Position numbers and translations under genes: made by a program. Below the pieces are notes generated by a model. The model was not told where the DNA came from. It searched no databases and worked only from the letters and a program-made list of their open reading frames with translations. Below are positions 9,131 through 15,541 of a stretch of DNA of 41,599 nucleotides, piece by piece; positions within the stretch are counted from its first letter, which is position 1, and the number at the start of each line of letters is the position of its first letter. Location of the stretch: positions 1 through 41,599 of the forward strand of contig JAJFGF010000020.1 in assembly GCA_021776245.1 (NCBI GenBank), written 5' to 3'. The DNA comes from Hyphococcus sp. Lineage in GTDB: Bacteria > Pseudomonadota > Alphaproteobacteria > Caulobacterales > Parvularculaceae.

Positions 9131-9144
9131 GCCTGATGTCAGGC
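9131..9144 (+). repeat. Inverted repeat between bufA and bufB
   Basis: GCCTGATGTCAGGC begins at the base after the bufA stop: arms GCCTGA and TCAGGC are perfectly complementary, giving a 5-bp RNA stem with a 4-base loop. It ends one base before the TTG start of bufB and occupies the place where its ribosome binding site should be. No T run follows, so it is not a standard terminator. It may protect the bufA message 3' end or lower bufB translation. Confidence 0.55.
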
Positions 9145-9145
9145 T

Positions 9146-10057
9146 TTGACGAAAGACAGCCATAATTTTCCGATACCGGCGCAAAGCGTCGGCGTCGGAT
9201 TAAAGCCCGCTCACTATCGCGACGTTCTTTCCCCCAAGAACGCGAGAGAGCGAGCGGGCGCCTTTATGGGACCCATCAGTTTTTTCGAAATACATGCTGA
9301 GAACTTTATGGGCGCGGGCGGCCCGCCTCATGCATGGCTTTCAGCCATCAGGGAGGCCTTTCCATTATCCGTACACGGTGTATGCCTTTCTCTTGGCGGC
9401 GCCGACCCTGTTGATCAAGAACATCTTAAACGACTGCGTCAGGTTATCGACCGGTTTGAACCGGCGCTTGTCTCTGAACATCTCGCATGGTGCAGTCACG
9501 ATGGAGTCTATTACAACGATCTCATTGCGCCGCCGCTAACTGAAGAATCTTTTGCCCGCATCTGCGACCATGTGGATGAAACACAGGAAGCGCTTGGCAG
9601 GCGCATTTTGATTGAAAACCCCTCGCAATATCTTGCGATGCCCGGCGACCGGAGCGAGCCGGCGTTTCTCAACGCCCTGGCGCGAAAGACCGGCTGCGCT
9701 TTGCTCCTCGATATCAACAATGTCTTTGTCAGCGCCTCAAATCTTGGCTTTGACGCCGACGCCTATCTTGATGAGATTGACCCCGGTTTCGTTGCGGAAA
9801 TACATCTCGCAGGACACGCTGTGGACGATGCAAGCGGCGCGAAATTACGCATTGACGATCACGGCTCGCCGGTCATTGAAGAAGTCGGCGCCCTTTATCG
9901 CACCTTCATCGCACGGGCGGGCGCCAGGCCAACCCTGATTGAATGGGACACCAACATACCGCCCTTCAGTGAATTACGCGCTGAAGCAGCGAAAGCTGCG
10001 CGTTGGATGGCCGCTGCCGCAGCCCCAAATCACGAGGCCGCCCATGTCAGCCTCTGA
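9146..10057 (+). CDS. bufB: MNIO-family (DUF692) multinuclear iron enzyme, bufferin-modifying
   Basis: 303 residues, a TIM-barrel DUF692 protein. The N-terminus VGVGLKPAHYRDVL and the metal-ligand blocks are all present: FFEIHAENFM, LSVHGVCLSLGG, LVSEHLAWC, ILIENPSQY, LLLDINNVFV, EIHLAGH, IDDHGSPV and LIEWDTN. Characterised MNIO enzymes use two or three iron ions to oxidise cysteine residues of a peptide precursor; here that is the DUF2282 peptide just upstream. The only upstream start in frame is TTG at 9146: an in-frame stop lies four codons before it and the next ATG is inside the first barrel strand. No good Shine-Dalgarno is visible because an inverted repeat fills that space. The last 14 bases overlap the next gene. 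Confidence 0.92.
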   Translation: MTKDSHNFPIPAQSVGVGLKPAHYRDVLSPKNARERAGAFMGPISFFEIHAENFMGAGGPPHAWLSAIREAFPLSVHGVCLSLGGADPVDQEHLKRLRQVIDRFEPALVSEHLAWCSHDGVYYNDLIAPPLTEESFARICDHVDETQEALGRRILIENPSQYLAMPGDRSEPAFLNALARKTGCALLLDINNVFVSASNLGFDADAYLDEIDPGFVAEIHLAGHAVDDASGAKLRIDDHGSPVIEEVGALYRTFIARAGARPTLIEWDTNIPPFSELRAEAAKAARWMAAAAAPNHEAAHVSL

Positions 10058-10823
10058 CCGGAACTTTTTTAACACCTTTGCGCAAGCTCTTTCACTAGAG
10101 GCGCCCAATTCAACGCCGCCAATTTTTTCCGACATCAGTAGTAATGGCGCCGGCAAAGATAATGACGCTGGATTTGCCGTCTATCGAAACAACGTCCGGA
10201 GCAGTCTGTCACGCGCCCTTGGCGACAAATTCCCGGTTATTAAAAGCTTGGTGGGCGATGTGTTTTTTAAGCACGTCGCCCATGAATATTTTCACCACCA
10301 TCCGCCTGTCTCACCGCTTATCGCTCGCTATGGCGATGCTTTACCGACATTTCTTCAATCATTTGAACCGGTGCAAGATTACCCCTATCTCGCTGATGTT
10401 GCGCGCCTTGAGATTGCATGGCTTGAAGCCTACCACGCCAGCGACGCTGCACCGATGCAAACGGCGGACGTGATTGCGGCGGCTGGCGACAATTTTGAAA
10501 CATTGACGACGGAACTGCACCCCTCTTTGCGCCTGTTATCGTCACCCTATCCCGTGGCGTCGATCTGGCGCCATCATCAATCTGAATTATCGCAAGAAAA
10601 ATTGCGCTTGTCAGGCAGTGAAAATGTGCTCGTCGCCCGTCCACACCGAGATGTTAAAGTGCACAGTCTGACACGCAGCGCCTATGCCGCCCTCGCCTCA
10701 CTGCATCACGGCGCCGCGATCGCTGACGCATTATCGGCCGGATCAAATGCCGATCCCGAATTCAATCCGCAAGATTTTTTCGCGCAATTGTTTGACTTCA
10801 ACATCATCACTGGAACAGCGTAA
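10044..10823 (+). CDS. bufC: DUF2063 (HvfC/BufC-type) partner of the MNIO enzyme
   Basis: 259 residues from the ATG at 10044, which overlaps the bufB end by 14 bases and has GAGG at 10034-10037. The N-terminal DUF2063 domain is clear: GFAVYRNNVRSSLSRALGDK, FPVIKSLVGDVFFKHVAHEY, then YPYLADVARLEIAWLEAYHA. In the Haemophilus Hvf and Caulobacter Buf systems this protein acts with DUF692 as a substrate-recognition partner. No signal peptide or membrane segment, so the modification complex is cytoplasmic and acts before export of the precursor. An upstream extension to 9939 is only the antiparallel-frame shadow inside bufB. Confidence 0.9.
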   Translation: MSASDRNFFNTFAQALSLEAPNSTPPIFSDISSNGAGKDNDAGFAVYRNNVRSSLSRALGDKFPVIKSLVGDVFFKHVAHEYFHHHPPVSPLIARYGDALPTFLQSFEPVQDYPYLADVARLEIAWLEAYHASDAAPMQTADVIAAAGDNFETLTTELHPSLRLLSSPYPVASIWRHHQSELSQEKLRLSGSENVLVARPHRDVKVHSLTRSAYAALASLHHGAAIADALSAGSNADPEFNPQDFFAQLFDFNIITGTA

Positions 10824-10846
10824 ATCAAAAAAAGGGGACTGTGATC

Positions 10847-11326
10847 ATGACACAGCTCTATCAGACTTTCGCCCGGATGGGCGAAGCGATTCCTTACGCA
10901 GTCATCGCATTGGTCGCGCGTTTCGCCGGCGCGATTGATTTCTGGCGGTCCGGGCAAAGCAAACTCGCCGGCGGCGAAATCTTTGGCGTCAAATGGCAGT
11001 TCTGGAATGTGATTGAAAAGAAATTTTTTCTCTTTGAAAATGTCTATGGCATCCCCGCGCCGATCGCACCGGCGATGACGTATCTTGCCGCGATCGGTGA
11101 GTTTTTCCTGCCGCTGATGCTGGTGTTTGGATTGATGAGCCGGGCCGGCGCGCTTGGCCTTTTACTGATGACCGCCTTTATCCAGTTTTACGTATACCCG
11201 GAAGAACTTTTGAAACTCAATGGCAATTGGTCTGTGCATCTTCTCTGGACGGCGCCCCTCCTGCTTGTCCTTGCTCGCGGTCCGGGCGCGATTTCTTTCG
11301 ACGCGATCCTTGGCAGGAAATATTAA
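10847..11326 (+). CDS. DoxX-family membrane protein of the bufferin operon
   Basis: 159 residues with four hydrophobic helices: SYAVIALVARFAGAIDFW type segment near the N-terminus with the DoxX RxxxxxxFWRSGQSKL block, then GIPAPIAPAMTYLAAIGEFF, LPLMLVFGLMSRAGALGLLL and a last one near WTAPLLLVLARGPG. DoxX proteins are small four-helix inner-membrane proteins; one closes several bufferin operons (named bufD in Caulobacter), where its role is not settled. The ATG at 10847 is 9 bases after AAAGGGG; a GTG two codons earlier is too close to it. It is 23 bases after bufC, so it is probably cotranscribed. Confidence 0.85.
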   Translation: MTQLYQTFARMGEAIPYAVIALVARFAGAIDFWRSGQSKLAGGEIFGVKWQFWNVIEKKFFLFENVYGIPAPIAPAMTYLAAIGEFFLPLMLVFGLMSRAGALGLLLMTAFIQFYVYPEELLKLNGNWSVHLLWTAPLLLVLARGPGAISFDAILGRKY

Positions 11327-11365
11327 ACCTTGCGCTCGATAAAAGCGCCGATAACGAGACATCCA

Positions 11366-12148
11366 TCAGATGAAAATGGCTACGCTCTGGCGTCCCGCGA
11401 GTACAAGGTCGCCGCCATGATTCCAGATCAGCATGTCCTGGCTTGTATAACCATCGCCGGCATAGTCGGCGCGGGATTCAAGCAGCCACCAGCGATTGTG
11501 TGTCATCGGATTTTCCGTCAAAAAATTCACCTGCCATGTCATAGAACTTAGCGGCGCCGGTCCGGTGAACATCGGCAACACAGCTGGCGGCGGCATGTCG
11601 GCCAACGCCAAAAAGGCGGGCACGCCCGTCGCACGTTCATCCCGATGACGCGCCCAGATAAAATGATCATGCTCAGTCGCGCCCGTCATCGGGCGAGCGC
11701 CCTTCGCAAGCAGACGATCGAAATGTTCCAGAAACGAGGGGCCATGGCCGTCGGGAATGTATTCTGGGCAATCCTCCGGGCCGGGAAGGGCGGGCCGCGG
11801 TGAAAATGATTTGTTGAACGCCGATTGCCGGTCGCCGCCAAAAACAAAAATGCAGCGGGTCGCAATTCCCCTTTCGGCAATCAGATCGGCTTCAACAAAT
11901 GTAACCGACTTTCCCTGGCGCAGGATCTTTGCGCGCCCCTCAACGGCGGCGCCGGCCGGACCAATAAATGACACCATAGCCGAGCGCAGCGGGGGCAAGT
12001 CTGGAAATGTGCGCAATGCCGTTTCAAGGCATAACGCGGCGGCAAGTCCGCCATAAGTCGTACGCCCCTGCATCCAGTCCTCAGTGATAGCCACGGACAA
12101 TCCATTCTCGTTGAAGTTGGCGCTGTCGATCAGGGCTGAATAGTTCAA
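11366..12148 (-). CDS. TesB-like acyl-CoA thioesterase, TTG start
   Basis: 260 residues of the double-hotdog thioesterase family (4HBT_3/TesB-like). Family blocks: QGRTTYGGLAAALCLETALR in hotdog 1, RSAMVSFIGPAG, LRQGKSVTFVEADLI, and in hotdog 2 FLALADMPPPAVLP, SSMTWQVNFL and QDMLIWNHGGDLVLAGRQS, including the conserved Trp-x-His-x-Gly tail motif. The frame is open to 12388, but nothing upstream looks like this family. A TTG at 12148 has a perfect GGAGG seven bases before it and gives the normal N-terminus LNYSALIDSANF, so I take it as the start. Cytoplasmic hydrolysis of acyl-CoA is the family role; the chain length is unknown. It converges on the DoxX gene and diverges from the amidohydrolase. 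Confidence 0.85.
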   Translation of the reverse strand: MNYSALIDSANFNENGLSVAITEDWMQGRTTYGGLAAALCLETALRTFPDLPPLRSAMVSFIGPAGAAVEGRAKILRQGKSVTFVEADLIAERGIATRCIFVFGGDRQSAFNKSFSPRPALPGPEDCPEYIPDGHGPSFLEHFDRLLAKGARPMTGATEHDHFIWARHRDERATGVPAFLALADMPPPAVLPMFTGPAPLSSMTWQVNFLTENPMTHNRWWLLESRADYAGDGYTSQDMLIWNHGGDLVLAGRQSVAIFI

Positions 12149-12284
12149 CTGGAAACCTCCGGTTACGTCGGGATACTTTCTAGGCGCCCATGCAGCATGG
12201 GCCAATGTCGATCTGCAGTTGGCGCTGCAATATGGATGGTATAGGATCGGCGCAAACAATTGAATCAGTTTGGGGGAACAGACG

Positions 12285-13709
12285 ATGCGGTTATTCATAC
12301 TCACAGCGCTGATGCTTTTGGCAGCCTGCGACGATGTTGCTGAAACAGGTGAGGACGCCGATCTGTTGATCACCGGCGGCGTCGTCATTCATCCGGATCG
12401 GAAAACCGCGCCGCGCATTGAAGATATCGTTATCGCGAATGGTAAAATCATTGCAGCCGGACCGGACCTTGACGACCGGTATAACGCCAAAAAAATATAT
12501 GATGCGCAGGGACGATACATTATTCCTGGCCTTGCTGACATGCACAGCCATTTCGGCAATGGCATTCTGGCGTCTGGCGAAGATGACACCACAGAAGTTT
12601 TGGGTCGCCATCTTTTTTTCGGTAATACAACCATTCTTAATCTGGGCTCCTCTCAAGCGTGGCCAGATCGCATTGATGATTTGCGCGCCCGCATGAACGC
12701 TGGCGAGCTTTCCGGCCCACGGCTTCTGGCAGTCGGCTCGCTGATGACCATGACTGGTTCACATCCGACGACGACGATCTATTCAGCTGAATTGCAGGAT
12801 AAAATTGCAGAAATCGTCGCTCAGGCGCCTGAGGACGGACCGATTGATTTGGCGCCCCTGCGCGCGACGACACTGGTCGACACGCCCGATGATGTAAGGA
12901 CCGAGGTCGCCCGCGTCGCGGCCTGGGGGGCGGACGCGATAAAGCTAACGGTCGAATCCGGGCCTTCGAAATTCGGCGACAATCATCCGCAAATGACGCC
13001 CGCAATGATCGCGGCAGCCGTCGAAATGGCAGCGCCGTATGAATCGCCGGTCCTTTGTCATATTTCCTCACTCGACGAATTGGAAGCTTGCCTCACTGGC
13101 GGCGCTGCCGGCGTTGTCCATGTCGTCACGCCCGAAGAGGGAGAGCTTCCCGACGATTTAGAGCAACGCATGGTGGATGAAGGATTTATTGTCATACCAA
13201 CAGCGGCGATGTTTGAGGGGTGGGCGAAATATGCCGATAATATGGATTTGCTCAGCGAACCACCCTTGGACGCAGTGCTTTCAGAAAGCGAGCGCGGCTG
13301 GCTATCGGCGCCGGTCATGAAAGAGATGTTCGGCAGTACGCCGGAATGGAATGCAACGCTTGACCGCGTGCGTACGCATCTAAAAAAATTCAACGACCTT
13401 GGCGGCGTTATTATCGCTGGCACAGACACGGGCAACCCATATCGTTTTGCCGGCTACGCCCTACACGAAGAAATAGCATTTTATGTATCCGCTGGCCTGA
13501 GTGAGCGCGAAGCCTTGGCGACAGCAACGACCAATGCAGCACGCCTTGTGGGTGAAGAAGGCGAATGGGGCGCGATCAAGCCAGGTCTTGTCGCGGATCT
13601 GGTGGTGCTTGAGAAAAATCCCCTTGACGACATCGCCAACACTTTATCGATCATCGAAGTCGTTCGAAATGGCCGGATTGTCGATCGCACCAGCCTGCCC
13701 CTCAATTAG
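12285..13709 (+). CDS. Lipoprotein amidohydrolase, imidazolonepropionase/prolidase-like
   Basis: 474 residues. MRLFILTALMLLAACDD is a lipoprotein signal with a clean L-A-A-C lipobox (Cys15), so the enzyme is anchored outside the inner membrane. The composite metallohydrolase fold begins with DLLITGGVVIHPD and GRYIIPGLADMHSHFGNG (metal His87 and His89). Further ligands are visible: the Lys in DAIKLTVESG, the His in PVLCHIS and in GVVHVVT, and the Asp in IIAGTDTGNP. The end LATATTNAARLVGEEGEWGAI, then GLVADLVVLEKNPLDD, is the usual amidohydrolase C-terminus. Such enzymes hydrolyse dipeptides, lactones or cyclic amides; the substrate cannot be given. GGGGGAA lies 8 bases before the ATG. Confidence 0.9.
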   Translation: MRLFILTALMLLAACDDVAETGEDADLLITGGVVIHPDRKTAPRIEDIVIANGKIIAAGPDLDDRYNAKKIYDAQGRYIIPGLADMHSHFGNGILASGEDDTTEVLGRHLFFGNTTILNLGSSQAWPDRIDDLRARMNAGELSGPRLLAVGSLMTMTGSHPTTTIYSAELQDKIAEIVAQAPEDGPIDLAPLRATTLVDTPDDVRTEVARVAAWGADAIKLTVESGPSKFGDNHPQMTPAMIAAAVEMAAPYESPVLCHISSLDELEACLTGGAAGVVHVVTPEEGELPDDLEQRMVDEGFIVIPTAAMFEGWAKYADNMDLLSEPPLDAVLSESERGWLSAPVMKEMFGSTPEWNATLDRVRTHLKKFNDLGGVIIAGTDTGNPYRFAGYALHEEIAFYVSAGLSEREALATATTNAARLVGEEGEWGAIKPGLVADLVVLEKNPLDDIANTLSIIEVVRNGRIVDRTSLPLN

Positions 13710-13858
13710 CCTGCGTTAAAGCCCTTTTCGTAAGAAAATTGGCTATAGGATCTGCGGTCCCAACAATATCAGCCCCATTTCTCCAGTTTCTGCAGGATTA
13801 CCCTCGCCGCTATTTTGTTCTAGGATAGCTCCGTCGCGCGTGGTTTGGGGCCTCGGGA

Positions 13859-15298
13859 ATGAACGGGATGAAGCGCATCGAACAGATGAAAAGCCTGATT
13901 GGCGGCATTGGCCGGCGTGTCGGCGCCGCATGGTCCGGTCTTTTTGGGCGGCAAACGATCAAGGCTGCGCACACGCCGGCTGAACGGCCAGCGCCGACAG
14001 ATCCCACGAAGGTTTTGTTCCCCGATGATCAAAGCTCAGCCGACGGCGCCCAATATAATGGATCGCACGGCCTCGCCCTAAGTACGCTCCTGGACGAATC
14101 GGCGCGCGCGATGGTGCGGCGCACAGACGAATTACGCGAACAAAAGAGAGCCCTGATGGGGCGCATGGCCAATCGCGGTGACGCAGAAATCACGTTGAGT
14201 GTTCAAGCCTTGCGTGTCGTCATTGGCCTTTTCTGGTTCGGCGTTTCCGCCTGGCTTTTTTATAACGCGATACGCGGCGATGCAGGGGCGCTACCCGCAG
14301 GCATGCCGGCAGCAGATGCTTTTGTCCTGTCGCGAACGTTTCTTACAATCGCCGCTGCAGGGCTGGGCGTCGCGTTTGGCGTCGCAGCGCTCGTCCGCGT
14401 CTTCGGCAATGGCGACAACCGAAAAATACGCCGTGAAGCTGAACAGCTTGGCGATGCTATTGCCAATACATCGCGGGAATTTGACAATGCGCTTACAGGC
14501 TTTCGCGCCGCGATGGACCGGCGCGGCGATCCTGCCGATGCGGTCGTCGACCTCTCAAGGGCCCATCTGACGGCGCTTGAGGCGAGCGCTTATTTTCGAC
14601 AAATCGGCTTCCTGACCGGCGGCGGCGATGATGCGCGGCGCCTTTTCAAAGGCTTCCTTTCCAGCGTCAGACGAAATCCGCCGCCTGCGCCGGTGTTCTT
14701 GGGCGGCGCAATAGTTGGCGGGTTGTTTGCCGCAGCATATGTCTACGTCAAATATGTTCCCAAACCTGAACCTGCCGAGCCGATTGTGCTGCCTGCTATC
14801 GCCCAATATCCGTGGGCGCTGGCGCTGATCCTGTTCGGGGGGGCGCTCTACGTCATTGTTGGATTGCTGGTTTCGCTTGTCGGCGGACCGATTGCGGCTG
14901 GCGCCGCCGCCAAGGCCCGCGAGGAGGCCCTGGACGCGTTGCGTGGCGGGTTTACAGCAAATGAGGCGCCCCGCCCCGCCGATGTGGTGCGCCGGATAGA
15001 AGACGCTGTCGATGTCTTTCGCGCCCGGGTCGGCGGCCGGCGTGAAAATGCATCGCGGCATGATCATCGCGGTGCGAATCAGCCCCGCGCAGACAACGCA
15101 GGTTTTTCTGCGGAAGATGGTGATTTTCACCAATGGCGCCGGTGCGATTCGTCTTTGACGTTTGTTGACGCGGGCTTCACAACCGCGCCGAAAGAATGGC
15201 GCACCGATGCTTTTGCGAAAAAATTTGCCGCTGAAGAGGACCGCAAACCGGGATCGAAACGACGCCGTTTGAGCTTTAAAAAACCGCCCGGCAATTAA
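13859..15298 (+). CDS. Conserved four-helix membrane protein of unknown function
   Basis: 479 residues, no family that I can name. Two hydrophobic hairpins: LRVVIGLFWFGVSAWLFYNA plus FLTIAAAGLGVAFGVAALVR (about 120-180), and FLGGAIVGGLFAAAYVYVKY plus WALALILFGGALYVIVGLLV (about 280-345). Between them is a charged stretch likely to be cytoplasmic (RKIRREAEQLGDAIANTSRE). The last 90 residues are basic, ending with TFVDAGFTTAPKEWRTDAFA and a Lys/Arg-rich tail. The start at 13859 follows GGGG by 8 bases; an ATG three codons on is possible. No neighbour on the same strand within 100 bases, so it is probably a single-gene unit. Confidence 0.75.
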   Translation: MNGMKRIEQMKSLIGGIGRRVGAAWSGLFGRQTIKAAHTPAERPAPTDPTKVLFPDDQSSADGAQYNGSHGLALSTLLDESARAMVRRTDELREQKRALMGRMANRGDAEITLSVQALRVVIGLFWFGVSAWLFYNAIRGDAGALPAGMPAADAFVLSRTFLTIAAAGLGVAFGVAALVRVFGNGDNRKIRREAEQLGDAIANTSREFDNALTGFRAAMDRRGDPADAVVDLSRAHLTALEASAYFRQIGFLTGGGDDARRLFKGFLSSVRRNPPPAPVFLGGAIVGGLFAAAYVYVKYVPKPEPAEPIVLPAIAQYPWALALILFGGALYVIVGLLVSLVGGPIAAGAAAKAREEALDALRGGFTANEAPRPADVVRRIEDAVDVFRARVGGRRENASRHDHRGANQPRADNAGFSAEDGDFHQWRRCDSSLTFVDAGFTTAPKEWRTDAFAKKFAAEEDRKPGSKRRRLSFKKPPGN

Positions 15299-15305
15299 TT
15301 TTTAC

Positions 15306-15322
15306 GGCGCACAAAGTGCGCC
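15306..15322 (+). terminator. Hairpin after the membrane protein gene
   Basis: GGCGCAC-AAA-GTGCGCC, a perfect 7-bp stem with a 3-base loop, 7 bases after the stop codon. There is no T run downstream on the plus strand, so it is at best a weak or Rho-assisted terminator or a message 3' end. It sits just ahead of the nrdA control sites. Confidence 0.35.
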
Positions 15323-15325
15323 CCA

Positions 15326-15341
15326 TTAATTCCTCATTAAC
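15326..15341 (+). promoter_or_regulatory. CtrA binding box upstream of nrdA
   Basis: TTAATTCCTCATTAAC fits the full CtrA consensus TTAA-N7-TTAAC exactly. CtrA is the cell-cycle response regulator of Caulobacterales and relatives. The site is about 200 bases before nrdA and upstream of the NrdR box, in keeping with cell-cycle-timed deoxynucleotide synthesis as known in Caulobacter. Whether it activates or represses cannot be read from the sequence. Confidence 0.65.
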
Positions 15342-15364
15342 GAAAAACTTTTGCCCATGGACCA

Positions 15365-15380
15365 ACTTCATATTGACGTT
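15365..15380 (+). promoter_or_regulatory. Weak upstream partner NrdR box
   Basis: ACTTCATATTGACGTT shares the ATAT core and a few flanking positions with the NrdR consensus. Its core is 30 bases (about three helical turns) before that of the strong box, the spacing expected for the tandem NrdR sites of nrd promoters. The match alone is poor; the spacing is the main argument. Confidence 0.35.
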
Positions 15381-15394
15381 GGAGACGAGGTCTA

Positions 15395-15410
15395 TCACTA
15401 TATCTTGTGC
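15395..15410 (+). promoter_or_regulatory. NrdR box in the nrdA promoter region
   Basis: TCACTATATCTTGTGC matches the 16-base NrdR consensus (ACACwATATaTwGTGT) at 13 positions, including the CAC/ATAT/TTGTG core. NrdR is the Zn- and nucleotide-binding repressor that shuts off ribonucleotide reductase genes when dATP is high. It lies about 130 bases before the nrdA start. Confidence 0.65.
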
Positions 15411-15427
15411 CGACAGAGGACGTTGGC

Positions 15428-15432
15428 GATTC
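15428..15432 (+). promoter_or_regulatory. GANTC (CcrM) methylation site in the nrdA leader
   Basis: GATTC lies between the NrdR box and the nrdA start. GANTC is the target of the cell-cycle methylase CcrM in Alphaproteobacteria, and GANTC sites in the nrdA promoter affect its timing in Caulobacter. A five-base motif occurs by chance often, so the position is suggestive only. Confidence 0.3.
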
Positions 15433-15541
15433 ACAAAAGAATAATAAAACCGCGCTGGATGCGGTCCTTTTTGGGCAATCCGGCCAAGGGGTTTTTGCGC
15501 GCCTTTTGATGTGGGCGAAACAAGTAAAGGGACGGGGAAAC

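Noticed and set aside
9939-10043. Upstream extension of the DUF2063 gene
   Set aside because: It lies inside the MNIO gene in another frame, and the ATG at 10044 has a ribosome site.
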